From Candidatus Poribacteria bacterium (GTDB lineage Bacteria; Poribacteria; WGA-4E; JAJDTR01): DNA of 64,000 nt. Below are positions 19,130-28,441 of the stretch, in pieces. Under the pieces are notes generated by a model. The model had not been told where the DNA came from. It searched no databases and saw nothing but the letters and a program-made list of their open reading frames with translations. Every line of letters starts with the position of its first letter. The stretch's first letter is position 1. Location: the NCBI GenBank assembly GCA_022827055.1, contig JAJDTR010000127.1, forward strand, positions 1 to 64,000. The letters run 5' to 3'. Made by a program: the position numbers and the translations under genes.

Positions 19130-20022
19130 TGCCCCGCATTGACGCTCATCTTCATGTGTTCACCAAGGCGTCCACAGAGTTTCCGAGGGAAACCAATGAG
19201 CTTTGGCCCGCAGAACGGGAAGAATCTGTCGAAAAATTGCTTGCAGAGATGGAAGCGCATCAGATTGATCAAGCGGTGCTTGTGCAACACCCCGGCGTAC
19301 AGATTGCCCATCACGCCTATCTCTTACACTGCCTCAGAACGCACCCGAACCGCTTTTTGGGCATCGGACTCATATCTCCCGACCTTCCCGACGTTGAAGA
19401 CCACATGGACACCTTGACAGATGGCACCGGAATTGTAGGCTTTCGACTTTCGAGAATTGGGGGACCTCGCGATCCCTTTGAAAAAATAGATGTGAAGCAA
19501 CTTGGCGCCTATCGCATCTGGAAACACGCTGCAGAGAACGATTATGTCCTCTGGCTGATTCTTCAGGCACGCGATGCGCATCTACTGCCGTATCTTGTTG
19601 CCGAATTTCCTCAGGTCAGGATTGTCATTAACCACATGGGGGTGTGTCCGGGAAATGGCAAACTCTCTTGGGGCACAAATTGCCGACCACGAATAGAGAC
19701 ACCGATGTACAATCCGGCGTTTCACACGACCTGGCGACTCGCACAATTCGAGAACGTTGCGATGTTATTGTGCCTCCAGTACGCATTCAGTAACGAGCCG
19801 TTCCCGTATCGAGATCTTGTGGGGTGGCATCAAAGTCTCTTGAGGATTTACGGTTCCAAGCGCCTTATGTGGGCGACCGATTCTCCGTGGATTCTCGAAG
19901 ATCCGGGTTACGGCAAGTTGACTACCATCATCAAAGAATTAATGCCCGATCTCACGGAAGACGAATACCGGGACATCATGGGGGAAACCGCAAAACGGTT
20001 TCTGCGCTTTCCCGACCAATGA
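19126..20022 (+). CDS. Amidohydrolase-2 family protein
   Basis: I place the start at the ATG at 19126 (or the adjacent ATG at 19129), not at 18952. Similarity begins at once with the metal motif DAHLHVF, and the ATG overlaps the PhyH stop by four bases. The 298-residue TIM-barrel has further metal or catalytic positions in VINHMG and WATDSPW. Members hydrolyse lactones (for example fuconolactone), decarboxylate aromatic acids or cleave amides. Given the sugar-related neighbours, lactone hydrolysis is a reasonable guess. Confidence 0.88.
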   Translation: MMPRIDAHLHVFTKASTEFPRETNELWPAEREESVEKLLAEMEAHQIDQAVLVQHPGVQIAHHAYLLHCLRTHPNRFLGIGLISPDLPDVEDHMDTLTDGTGIVGFRLSRIGGPRDPFEKIDVKQLGAYRIWKHAAENDYVLWLILQARDAHLLPYLVAEFPQVRIVINHMGVCPGNGKLSWGTNCRPRIETPMYNPAFHTTWRLAQFENVAMLLCLQYAFSNEPFPYRDLVGWHQSLLRIYGSKRLMWATDSPWILEDPGYGKLTTIIKELMPDLTEDEYRDIMGETAKRFLRFPDQ

Positions 20023-20159
20023 TATGTTTTACACGAGGCGTACAACCGCCTTCTTGGCAGTATACATCGAGCAGTACTGACACGGAACCTCCAAATCTAC
20101 GTTCTTCCGCGTAAATCTCCTATGAATTTTGGAACTCGCATCGTTTACCGAGAGGAATC

Positions 20160-20912
20160 ATGAATATTGAAACACTAAAAACAGAACTAGATGAGTATGG
20201 ATTCGTCCTTATTCCCGATCTAATCCCATCGTCGGACGCCGAACGCATGGCACAGCGGCTGATGGAGATCATGGATCAGATTCCGGATTCGCCCGATTTC
20301 AGTGGCGCACAAGAAACGAGTCAACACCTGCGCGGTGTGTTCAACTTTCTCCATCCCAGCGAATTTGACCTGTTCGAGCAAATCGCTACGAATCCGGTGC
20401 TCCTCGAACTGGCGGATTACAAACTCGGTGATGGTTTTCAACTCAACACGGTGGCCGCCCTCTGGCGGAAACCCGGGGCTCCAATCGGCAAACTTCATGC
20501 CGATCTCCCGATGCTGACGAGGCGCGAGACTCCGTTTCCTACGCCTAAGGTGTGCTTTCTCCTTAACTGTCTATGGATGCTGACTGACTTCACTAAAGAA
20601 AACGGAGCCACGAGGGTGATGCCTTTCAGCCATCATGCCGGGATCCCTCCCAGAGCCGAGATCGAATACAGACATTTGGTTACCGTGGAAGGACGAGCGG
20701 GCTCGGTGGTCGTGCTGAATGGCCCCGTATGGCACGCCGCTTGGTCAAACACGACGAACGACCAACAACGCATGGGGGCGCCGGTTCCTTTCCACGCGCG
20801 GTGGATGGATCCCACTGATCCCGCCCTCGGATGGTGCCTTCATAAACGCAGCGTCCGCGACAAATTCTCGCCCGAGATGCGGGAGTTAACGCAACACGTT
20901 GAAGATGATTGA
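20160..20912 (+). CDS. Phytanoyl-CoA dioxygenase (PhyH) family protein 4
   Basis: This is a compact oxygenase of 250 residues. HxD is in LHADLPML, and the distal His with a nearby Arg is in VWHAAWSNTTNDQQRMG. The sequence between and after these motifs differs from the array next door, so it is a separate lineage. GAGGAATC precedes the ATG closely. It starts 138 bases after the amidohydrolase and ends just before a family B hairpin. Confidence 0.88.
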   Translation: MNIETLKTELDEYGFVLIPDLIPSSDAERMAQRLMEIMDQIPDSPDFSGAQETSQHLRGVFNFLHPSEFDLFEQIATNPVLLELADYKLGDGFQLNTVAALWRKPGAPIGKLHADLPMLTRRETPFPTPKVCFLLNCLWMLTDFTKENGATRVMPFSHHAGIPPRAEIEYRHLVTVEGRAGSVVVLNGPVWHAAWSNTTNDQQRMGAPVPFHARWMDPTDPALGWCLHKRSVRDKFSPEMRELTQHVEDD

Positions 20913-20918
20913 TTATCA

Positions 20919-20943
20919 ATGTAGGGTGGGCATTGCCCTACAT
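20919..20943. repeat. Hairpin repeat family B, copy 2
   Basis: ATGTAGGG and CCCTACAT flank TGGGCATTG. It is the variant form of the GGTGGGC hairpin and lies directly after PhyH 4. Confidence 0.8.
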
Positions 20944-21091
20944 CGGAAACTACACAGATTGGATTTCCGCAATGCGGTTATTGAATATTTCGCTCGAAGC
21001 GAGATGTCTTCTGTTCTGCACCTGAATCATTGCTTGTTAATCGGTGTCCCTCTTACCCCTCGTTCACTTCAACTTAAGGAGGAATCCAACA

Positions 21092-21907
21092 ATGGCACTC
21101 ACTCCCCAACAATGCGAATTCTTCCATTCATTCGGTTATCTCGTTCTGCCGGGTTTACTGGCTGACGATGTGGATTGGATGATTGAAGAGCATCGAAAGG
21201 TTTTTGAGAAGAACGGCATCGTTCACGATGGCACGAAACGTACGTATGTCGTGCCGTTCATAGATCAAACCGAAAAACTGTGCACCCTGCTTGACCATCC
21301 AAAAGTTCTTGAAGTGCTCGGATCTCTTTTAGGCGACGATTTTAATTACGTCGGTAGTGATGGCAGTTACTACAGCGGTAACACGAGCTGGCACGACGAT
21401 GGCGGACAGCGGCCCGGCGGTCTGGTTTTCGCCAAATTCCATATCTACCTCGACACACTGACACGCGATACGGGGTGTATTCGAGTCATCCCGGGGAGTC
21501 ACTTGCCGGGAGGCTGGAGAGACCAACTGAGAGAGAACATCTGGCTCCAGCCGTTCTGCGAATCGATAGGTGTTGCCGGCACCGATATCCCTTGTGTTGC
21601 AATTGAAAATGAACCCGGAGATGTCGCCGTGTTGAACCACACCACCTATCACGCATCCTTCGGCGGCGGAACGGCGCGACGGCACTTCGACCTCAATCTG
21701 TCGAGCCGCGCGAAAACGGAGGAGGAAATCGCAGATCTTGAGAAGTTCATCCTGCCGGGGGAACGCACCAAGGAGAAACCTAGCAAATACGCACCGGGAG
21801 AACAAGACATCATGCTCGGCACGGCTACTCCGGAGCGCATGCGCCATCTTGAGCAAGTGATCGAGCGCGAAAATCTCGATCGAGCCGCTTGGGAAGCTAC
21901 CCAATAG
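21092..21907 (+). CDS. PhyH-family dioxygenase, tandem array member 1
   Basis: I start it at 21092 (MALTPQQCEFF), 9 bases after AAGGAGG; the track start 21044 is too early. It has 271 residues. HxD lies in WHDDGGQ, and the distal His and Arg in HASFGGGTARRH. It defines the subfamily found again at 21979, 22893, 23929, 37474, 43713 and 46665: MxLTPQQ start, FGYLxLPGL, LCTLLDHPK, LLGDDFNYVG, PGSH, HASFGGG and a closing RMRHLEQV motif. Members probably act on related substrates, which are unknown. It shares an orientation and intergenic spacing of about 70-120 bases with its paralogues. Confidence 0.93.
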   Translation: MALTPQQCEFFHSFGYLVLPGLLADDVDWMIEEHRKVFEKNGIVHDGTKRTYVVPFIDQTEKLCTLLDHPKVLEVLGSLLGDDFNYVGSDGSYYSGNTSWHDDGGQRPGGLVFAKFHIYLDTLTRDTGCIRVIPGSHLPGGWRDQLRENIWLQPFCESIGVAGTDIPCVAIENEPGDVAVLNHTTYHASFGGGTARRHFDLNLSSRAKTEEEIADLEKFILPGERTKEKPSKYAPGEQDIMLGTATPERMRHLEQVIERENLDRAAWEATQ

Positions 21908-21978
21908 TCACCGACCGCGCGTTTCACGTAGTCCTCTTGCCGTTCCCAGATTTTAATAGAAGCACGTGAGCCAAAGTG

Positions 21979-22770
21979 ATGCTTTCTCCTCAACAACGTA
22001 ACTTCTTTGAATCGCTCGGCTATCTCATTCTGCCAGGTCTGCTTGCCGATGACATTGATTGGATTACGGATGAGCACGAAAAAGTCTTTGAAAAGAAGGG
22101 GGTTGTTCATGACGGCTCGAAACGTTCCTTTCTTGTCCCCTTCATTGACGAAAGCGAGCGTCTCTGTTCCCTGCTTGACCATCCCAATATCGTAGGCGTG
22201 CTCGGCTCATTGTTGGGCGACGACTTCAATTACGTAGGGGGCGGCGGCAACTATTACAGCGGCGACACAAATTGGCACGACGACGGAGGTCATCGCGTCG
22301 GAGGTCTGGTTTTCGTCAAGTTTCACATCTATCTCGATCCACTGACTCGCGAGACAGGTTGTATCCGAATTATCCCTGGCAGCCATCTCGACGGTGAATG
22401 GAGGGGCCAACTACAGAAAATCCGTCTGCAGGCGTTTAGCGAGGAACTAGGAATTCAGGGAGTTGATGTGCCCTGCGTGGCTGCTGAAACTGAACCCGGC
22501 GATGTTGTCGTCTTGAATCACACAACCTATCATGCATCCTTCGGCGGTGGACCGGCACGCCGTCATCTTGATCTGAACGCCTCCAGTAGGGCGAGGACAG
22601 ACGCCGAGTTCAAGGATCTCGACAAATTCATCAAAATCATAGAGGGCTTCAAGCGGGAAAAGGAAGCCAAGGGGGAGGAAGACATGATTCTCAGCACCGC
22701 CTCCCCCGAACGAATGCGCCACCTTGAACAGGTAATTGGACGCGAACTGTATCTTCGCAACGCAGTTTGA
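21979..22770 (+). CDS. PhyH-family dioxygenase, tandem array member 2
   Basis: This closest neighbour and paralogue of member 1 has 263 residues. I use the ATG at 21979; a GTG one codon upstream is the track start. HxD lies in WHDDGGH and the distal His in HASFGGGPARRH. It keeps the same Asp between His and Asp as member 1, unlike members 3 and 4 (Ser). The Shine-Dalgarno is weak, so it may depend on upstream translation or a separate promoter in the 71-base gap. Confidence 0.92.
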   Translation: MLSPQQRNFFESLGYLILPGLLADDIDWITDEHEKVFEKKGVVHDGSKRSFLVPFIDESERLCSLLDHPNIVGVLGSLLGDDFNYVGGGGNYYSGDTNWHDDGGHRVGGLVFVKFHIYLDPLTRETGCIRIIPGSHLDGEWRGQLQKIRLQAFSEELGIQGVDVPCVAAETEPGDVVVLNHTTYHASFGGGPARRHLDLNASSRARTDAEFKDLDKFIKIIEGFKREKEAKGEEDMILSTASPERMRHLEQVIGRELYLRNAV

Positions 22771-22892
22771 TGGTCGCACAAGTATCGTTTGTCGGGTGTT
22801 GAATATGCGCACCAACTTTTCGCGGATTTCGCTCTGCTTTTTTAAGTCTCCCGTTACGCTCCGATATTCCATAAAAAGGATGCAACCCTAAA

Positions 22893-23684
22893 ATGACTCT
22901 TACTCCCCAACAGTGCACCTTCTTCGAAGTATTTGGCTTTCTGATCCTTCCCGGTTTGATGTCCGACGACATTGACTGGATAATCGAGGAGCATGGGAAG
23001 GTTTTTGAGCAGCAAGGCGTCGTTCATGACGGGTCCAAGCGTTCAATGATTGTCCCGTTTAGTGATCAGCGTGAACGACTCTGCACGCTTCTAGACCATC
23101 CGAAAGTGCTCGGTGTGCTGAAGTCACTGCTCGGCGATGATTTCAACTATGTGGGCGGCGACGGAAACTACTACAGCGGCGACACGAACTGGCACTCCGA
23201 CGGCGGACATCAAGTCGGTCTATTCGGCAAATTTCATCTCTATCTCGACCCGTTGACGCGGGATACGGGATGTATCCGCGTGATTCCCGGCAGCCACCTG
23301 ATCGGTCCGTGGAGAGAGCACCTTCAAGGTACTCGCCAGCCCACCGAACTTCTCGGCATCTCCGGTCGGGATGTCCCCTGCGTCGCCGCTGAAACCGAAC
23401 CCGGCGATGTCGTCGTGTTCAATCACAACATTTATCATGCCTCTTTCGGCGGCGGACCTGCCCGCCGTCACATGTGCCTCAATGTGACTAGCCGAGCCAA
23501 GACCGAAGCCGAAGTCAACGAACTCGACCGGTATCTGCGACCAGCCGGTAGACCGAAGCATTGGCTAGGAAAGTACCCGCCCGGCGCACAAGACATCATG
23601 CGGAATACGGCGTCACCTAAGCGTTATGTCCATCTGGAACAGGTCATCCAACGCGAGCAGTATTACCTAAACGCGGCACAGTAA
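22893..23684 (+). CDS. PhyH-family dioxygenase, tandem array member 3
   Basis: It has 263 residues, MTLTPQQCTFF start, HxD in WHSDGGH and the distal His/Arg in HASFGGGPARRH. The Ser in the HxD triplet and the shortened loop after it (VGLFGKF rather than VGGLVFVKF) separate it from members 1 and 2. AAAAAGGA is upstream with a longer than usual spacing. It is followed by about 190 bases including a family C hairpin. Confidence 0.92.
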   Translation: MTLTPQQCTFFEVFGFLILPGLMSDDIDWIIEEHGKVFEQQGVVHDGSKRSMIVPFSDQRERLCTLLDHPKVLGVLKSLLGDDFNYVGGDGNYYSGDTNWHSDGGHQVGLFGKFHLYLDPLTRDTGCIRVIPGSHLIGPWREHLQGTRQPTELLGISGRDVPCVAAETEPGDVVVFNHNIYHASFGGGPARRHMCLNVTSRAKTEAEVNELDRYLRPAGRPKHWLGKYPPGAQDIMRNTASPKRYVHLEQVIQREQYYLNAAQ

Positions 23685-23781
23685 TACCATTTCTATAAAC
23701 TGCTTGTGCATTAATTGAGTGATTCAGGTAAAGGAGCTTGCATGAAGTGAAACAGAAAGTCTTATCCCCGCACAAAATCGA

Positions 23782-23798
23782 CGGGGCAAGATGCCCCG
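23782..23798. repeat. Hairpin repeat family C, copy 2
   Basis: CGGGGC and GCCCCG flank AAGAT, followed by CCTAC. It matches the copy at 16385 and lies between PhyH array members 3 and 4. Confidence 0.85.
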
Positions 23799-23928
23799 CC
23801 TACGGAGTAGCGATGGATAAAGTCAAGATATCATATGCACTGTTATTCGAGCGAAATGGTATAACTTTTGGATGCTCCGCGTTTGCCTGATTCTAGTCAT
23901 ACCCCGCGATCCAAGGAAGAAGCCTCAC

Positions 23929-24729
23929 ATGTCGTTGACTCCTCAACAATGTTCCTTCTTTGAAGCATTCGGATATATCCTTCTCCCGGGATTGATGACC
24001 GATGACATCGGTTGGATAATTGAGGAACACAAGAAAGTCTTTGAGAAAAAAGGGCTTGTACACGACGGAAGTAGGCGCTCTCAAATTGTGCCATTCAGCG
24101 ATCAGAGCGAGAGGCTCTGTACCTTGCTCGATCACCCCAAAGTGTTGGGCGTACTCAAATCACTGCTTGGCGAAGATTTCAACTACATCGGCGGCGACGG
24201 CAATTATTACAGCGGCGATACGAATTGGCATTCCGATGGATTTCATACCGTCGGCTTCTACGCCAAGTTTCATCTCTACCTCGACCCATTGACGCGCGGC
24301 ACCGGTTGTATTCGCGTAATCCCAGGCAGCCACTTAGGCGGACCATGGCGGCATCATTCGGAACGAGCTCGCCAACCAAACGAAGATTTTGGCATCCAGG
24401 GATGCCACATCCCGTGTGCCGCTATAGAAACCGAACCTGGTGACATCGTCGTATTCAATCACAACATCCTCCACGCTTCCTACGGCGGAGGCACCGCCCG
24501 CCGCCACTTTTGTTTGAATGTGTCACGTCGGGCAAAAACTGACACCGAGATTGAGGAACTCCACAAATACATCCGACGTCCTGATGGATTGCCGCGTTAT
24601 CACCCGAGATCCGCCAGTGTCCACTCCGAACTCATGCGGCGCACCGCATCGCCCGCGCGAATGCGCCACCTAGAGCAGGTCATCGACTGCGAAAACCAGT
24701 GGCTAACGAAAGGGAGACACTCGAACTAA
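23929..24729 (+). CDS. PhyH-family dioxygenase, tandem array member 4
   Basis: I start it at the ATG at 23929 (MSLTPQQCSFF), preceded by AAGGAAG, rather than 23872. It has 266 residues, HxD in WHSDGFH and the distal His in HASYGGGTARRH (Tyr replaces the usual Phe). Its TAA overlaps the next ATG by one base (TAATG), so it is translationally coupled to the SMP-30 lactonase. This is the only array member joined directly to a sugar-lactone enzyme and the best clue to a sugar-like substrate. Confidence 0.92.
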   Translation: MSLTPQQCSFFEAFGYILLPGLMTDDIGWIIEEHKKVFEKKGLVHDGSRRSQIVPFSDQSERLCTLLDHPKVLGVLKSLLGEDFNYIGGDGNYYSGDTNWHSDGFHTVGFYAKFHLYLDPLTRGTGCIRVIPGSHLGGPWRHHSERARQPNEDFGIQGCHIPCAAIETEPGDIVVFNHNILHASYGGGTARRHFCLNVSRRAKTDTEIEELHKYIRRPDGLPRYHPRSASVHSELMRRTASPARMRHLEQVIDCENQWLTKGRHSN

Positions 24730-25568
24730 TGACAATCTCCGACATACTTGACGGCGAACCGGAACTCGTTGCTACCGGGTTCAAATTTACGGAGGGACCA
24801 GTCTGGCACCCTGACGGTTATCTCTTTCTCAGCGACATTCCGGCGCATCGAATCTTTAAATTGACGCTTGACGGCACATCAGAGATTTTTCGAGAACCCA
24901 GCGGCGGCGCTAACGGACTCACTTTTGACCGCCAAGGCAGGCTCATCGCATGCGAATATCATAGCCGCCGCGTTTCCCGTACGGAATCCGACGGAACGAT
25001 TAGCGTTCTCGCGGACAGTTACCACGGCAAGCGTTTGAATAGTCCAAACGATGTGGTGGTGAAGTCGGATGGCAGCATCTATTTCACCGATCCCTTCTAC
25101 GGTTTCCCCGCAGACCAAGAACGCGAACTCGACTTTCAAGGCGTCTACCGTATCGCTCCCGACGGCGCAATCACACTGCTTGTCGATGATTTCGGCGTGC
25201 CGAACGGATTGGCGTTTTCGCCGGATGAACGTATCCTTTACATCGACGATTCAAGACACCAACATGTCCGTGCCTTTGATGTGTTATCGGACGGTTCGCT
25301 CGCCAACGGGCGAATTTTGATCGATATGAGAGCTGACGCACGGGGGGCGGCGGATGGAATGAAGGTGGATATCTCTGGAAACCTCTACGTCACGGGCGCG
25401 GGCGGAACGTGGGTTATTTCGCGGTCGGGAAAACACCTCGGAACCATTGTCACTCCCGAATTGCCGGAGAACTGCGTTTTCGGGGGGCCGGATCACAAGA
25501 CACTCTTTATCGCGGCTCGAACTTCAATCTACAGCATTCGGCTCAGTATCGCCGGCGCCCAGAACTGA
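24729..25568 (+). CDS. SMP-30/gluconolactonase/LRE-like protein
   Basis: This 279-residue six-bladed propeller enzyme starts at the ATG within TAATG; the track start 24699 lies inside the PhyH gene. Metal-ligand positions of the family are visible: Glu in TEGPVW, Asn in SPNDVV and Asp in AADGMKVD. The family hydrolyses sugar lactones (gluconolactone and similar) and other lactones. It is cytoplasmic. Coupling with the upstream PhyH suggests successive steps. Confidence 0.9.
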   Translation: MTISDILDGEPELVATGFKFTEGPVWHPDGYLFLSDIPAHRIFKLTLDGTSEIFREPSGGANGLTFDRQGRLIACEYHSRRVSRTESDGTISVLADSYHGKRLNSPNDVVVKSDGSIYFTDPFYGFPADQERELDFQGVYRIAPDGAITLLVDDFGVPNGLAFSPDERILYIDDSRHQHVRAFDVLSDGSLANGRILIDMRADARGAADGMKVDISGNLYVTGAGGTWVISRSGKHLGTIVTPELPENCVFGGPDHKTLFIAARTSIYSIRLSIAGAQN

Positions 25569-25704
25569 TTTCCCCGTAATTCCTCTTTTCGACATCGGTA
25601 GGGACGATTCTTTTCTTTACGCATTAGTTTCTTGGGAATGTTCTGTGCCAGAGCCTTCTCTTTCCATCTCCCCTTACAATTCTTGACCGAGGATTCATCA
25701 GCAC

Positions 25705-26628
25705 ATGCAATATCGCCAGTTAGGTTGTTCCGGGATTGAAGTGCCGGTTTTAGGGTTGGGCGGCTGGACATTGGGTGGATCGGCATATGGGGAAGTTGAC
25801 CGGGACACCGCGATGACCGCCATGCGCACGGCGTTCGATCTCGGCATCACTCTCATCGACGGCGCGCCATACTATGGCGATACCGAGATTTGGTTTGGAG
25901 AGGAATTTCGCACCAGACGGCATGAAGTGTTCCTCATCACCAAATCCCAGCGGCGTCCCTACACAAAAGCGAATCTGTTTGCCAACATTGAGGGCAGCCT
26001 CAGAAACTTGCGCACGGACTACGCCGATCTTTACGTCATCTTTCCCGATGCGAACACTCCGGTAGACGAGATTCTTGATGGGTTGATTCAGGTGAAGGAA
26101 TCCGGCAAAGCCCGTGCCGTGGGCGTCACTAATTGGGATAGCGCTATGCTGCAGGCTTCCGTTGGCAAGGTGGAACTGGCAACCAACCAACTCGGCTACA
26201 GTCTCTTTGATCGCTATTGGCAAAAGACCGTATTTCCGACCTGCGCAGAGCTGGGCATCGGTGTCATGGCGTACAGTCCGCTTGCTCAAGGGCTTCTGAG
26301 TGGGGCAATTACCGCTGACACCATTCTCCCGCCGGACGACGTGCGAACCCATAACAATCTTTACGCACCCGAGAACCTGCCTACGAATTTAACCGTAGTG
26401 GAGAAGTTGAAGGAGTTCGCCAGCGAGCGCGGGTTGACGCTCTCCCAGCTGGCGTTGGCGTGGACACTCGCCAATCCACTCGTAAGTGTGGCGATAGTTG
26501 GAACCCGCCGCCCAAATCGGTTGGCGGAAGATGTCGGCGCGCTTAAGGCAGCATTGACACCTGTGGAGTTGGCATGGTTGGATACTATTGTCGCCAGTAT
26601 CGTCGGTGTTGCCCCGCGTTTCGGTTGA
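25705..26628 (+). CDS. Aldo/keto reductase with altered catalytic His region
   Basis: This 307-residue AKR barrel has the general catalytic Asp and Tyr in TLIDGAPYYG and the Lys in LITKSQRR. The loop that normally reads as IHWPD reads DLYVIFPD, so the tetrad His and following Trp are replaced by one Phe. The NADPH-binding end (VGTRRPNRLAED) looks intact. It may be an altered or substrate-specialised reductase. GAGG is 12 bases from the ATG. It lies between the SMP-30 and sulfatase genes. Confidence 0.88.
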   Translation: MQYRQLGCSGIEVPVLGLGGWTLGGSAYGEVDRDTAMTAMRTAFDLGITLIDGAPYYGDTEIWFGEEFRTRRHEVFLITKSQRRPYTKANLFANIEGSLRNLRTDYADLYVIFPDANTPVDEILDGLIQVKESGKARAVGVTNWDSAMLQASVGKVELATNQLGYSLFDRYWQKTVFPTCAELGIGVMAYSPLAQGLLSGAITADTILPPDDVRTHNNLYAPENLPTNLTVVEKLKEFASERGLTLSQLALAWTLANPLVSVAIVGTRRPNRLAEDVGALKAALTPVELAWLDTIVASIVGVAPRFG

Positions 26629-26778
26629 AATGTGTATCGTTTCTCTTTTCTAGTCTGCGTCTGTTCACGCCTCTTTCAACTGCCTCTTACGCATTACGTA
26701 TCATCATTGCAGGCTATAGACCTCTGATTTTTCTTATGTTCCACGCCTTACTTGTTTTTTCTTCAAGGAGCACATTCA

Positions 26779-28254
26779 ATGTCCAATCATTCTCAACAGC
26801 GTCCGAATATCATGGTTATCCACTGCCACGACATCGGACGTCATCTTGGCTGTTACGGACGTAGCGTAGAAACGCCGAACATAGACAGCTTGGCAGATGA
26901 AGGCGTCCGATTCGATCAGTATTTTTCAACTGCCCCCTACTGCGCCCCGAGCAGATGCAGCCGCATGACGGGACTTTATCCCGTAAACCACGGTGCAATC
27001 GGCCAGACGCACTTGGGTTGGAAAATGAACGATGGGGTTCAGACCTTACCGATGTATATGAACGCGCTCGGTTACGATACCCATCTTTTCGGTTTTCAAC
27101 ATGAAGCCATCGATCCTAAAAATCTCGGCTATCGGCACACCGAGTACGGCTTTCCAAACGCCACAATCAGCGCCATGGACGTGGCGCCGCGAGTTCAGCA
27201 GTTTCTCGACAGTTACCGCGAAGAGGACGGCCCGTTCTACATGGATGTGGGATTTACCGAGGCGCATTCCGCGACGCCGCGCGGAGGGTTCGAGAACTGG
27301 CCCGACAACTTGCCCGTGCCGCGTTTCAAACCGAAGTATGTTCACCGTGTGGACGCCCCCAAGTATGAGGGTCAGATAGTCCGTCCCGTCGACAATCCGT
27401 GCGATCCCTATTTCCGCGACTACGATCCGGACGAAGTTCAGCCGTTGCCATACCTCCCGGACCGGCGCGGAATCCGCGAGGACATAGCGGACTTGAATAG
27501 CCTAATCACCTGCGTCATTGATGTCGCGGTGGGACGAATCCTCGACAAACTCAGCGCTACCGAGCTGGACAGAAACACGCTTGTCATCTTTACGACAGAC
27601 CACGGAATTGAGGTGCCGCGCGCCAAAGGATCACTCTACGACGCGGGTATCGAGTGTGCCCTGATTATGCGCTATCCCGACAATTTTCAGCCGGGGACAG
27701 CGAATGATGCCCTTCTCAGCAATGTAGACTTTCTGCCTACGCTTGTCGAAATTGCTGGCGGTAATGCCCCGGATGATATTGACGGGCATTCCTTCCTTCC
27801 GATGCTTCAAAATCGCGCCTATCAGCGCCGAGACCACATCTATGCCGAGAATACGTGGCACGGTCAATATATCCCGATACGAGGCATTAGGACGGAGCGC
27901 TTCAAGTACCTGATGAATTTCGACACGCACAAGCATCTCCTTTACCCGCAAAACAGGTCAGCGCGCGAAGTGCTCACGGAACTGCTAACGGGATTCAAAG
28001 GGATTGAAGAGCTATACGACCTCGAGTCCGATCCGCACGAACAGAACAATCTCGCATCTACGCGAAAGATGTTCGGTTTCGGTGATGTAGACTTCACCGG
28101 ATTGTCCGGCTGGACGCCCTGCCATCCCGATTACAAGAGAATTGCGACATCCTTCAAAGCGCAATTGAGGGCGCATATGGAGGAAACAAACGACCTACTG
28201 CTGAAAGGTCCCGTAACTCACCCCGGATTCGAGCATATTTGGGATGACCTGTAA
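26779..28254 (+). CDS. Type I sulfatase, N-sulfoglucosamine-sulfohydrolase-like
   Basis: I use the ATG at 26779, 8 bases after AAGGAGC; 26752 is the track start. It has 491 residues. The sulfatase signature CAPSR begins at Cys55 (PYCAPSRCSRMTGLYP). That Cys should be converted to formylglycine by a separate maturase, not present here. A C-terminal metal site is in FTTDHGIE. The N-terminal metal motif reads HCHDIG rather than the usual Asp-Asp. Overall it resembles heparan-N-sulfatase-like S1 members. There is no signal peptide, suggesting the sulfated substrate is taken up first, or an atypical leader. Confidence 0.9.
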   Translation: MSNHSQQRPNIMVIHCHDIGRHLGCYGRSVETPNIDSLADEGVRFDQYFSTAPYCAPSRCSRMTGLYPVNHGAIGQTHLGWKMNDGVQTLPMYMNALGYDTHLFGFQHEAIDPKNLGYRHTEYGFPNATISAMDVAPRVQQFLDSYREEDGPFYMDVGFTEAHSATPRGGFENWPDNLPVPRFKPKYVHRVDAPKYEGQIVRPVDNPCDPYFRDYDPDEVQPLPYLPDRRGIREDIADLNSLITCVIDVAVGRILDKLSATELDRNTLVIFTTDHGIEVPRAKGSLYDAGIECALIMRYPDNFQPGTANDALLSNVDFLPTLVEIAGGNAPDDIDGHSFLPMLQNRAYQRRDHIYAENTWHGQYIPIRGIRTERFKYLMNFDTHKHLLYPQNRSAREVLTELLTGFKGIEELYDLESDPHEQNNLASTRKMFGFGDVDFTGLSGWTPCHPDYKRIATSFKAQLRAHMEETNDLLLKGPVTHPGFEHIWDDL

Positions 28255-28441
28255 CTGCCGATCGTTCTGAATTGGCAGATTTAGACCAAACCGCGTTCGT
28301 ACCCCCGACATGGTAATACCATTGTTGAGATAGATCGCCTTTAACAGGGATACCTACGGAACGGACACAATTCTAGCATGTTGTCTCTCGCCAATTTACC
28401 GACCAGAAAAAACTTGCACTTTGAAAAAAGTCCGTCTTTAG

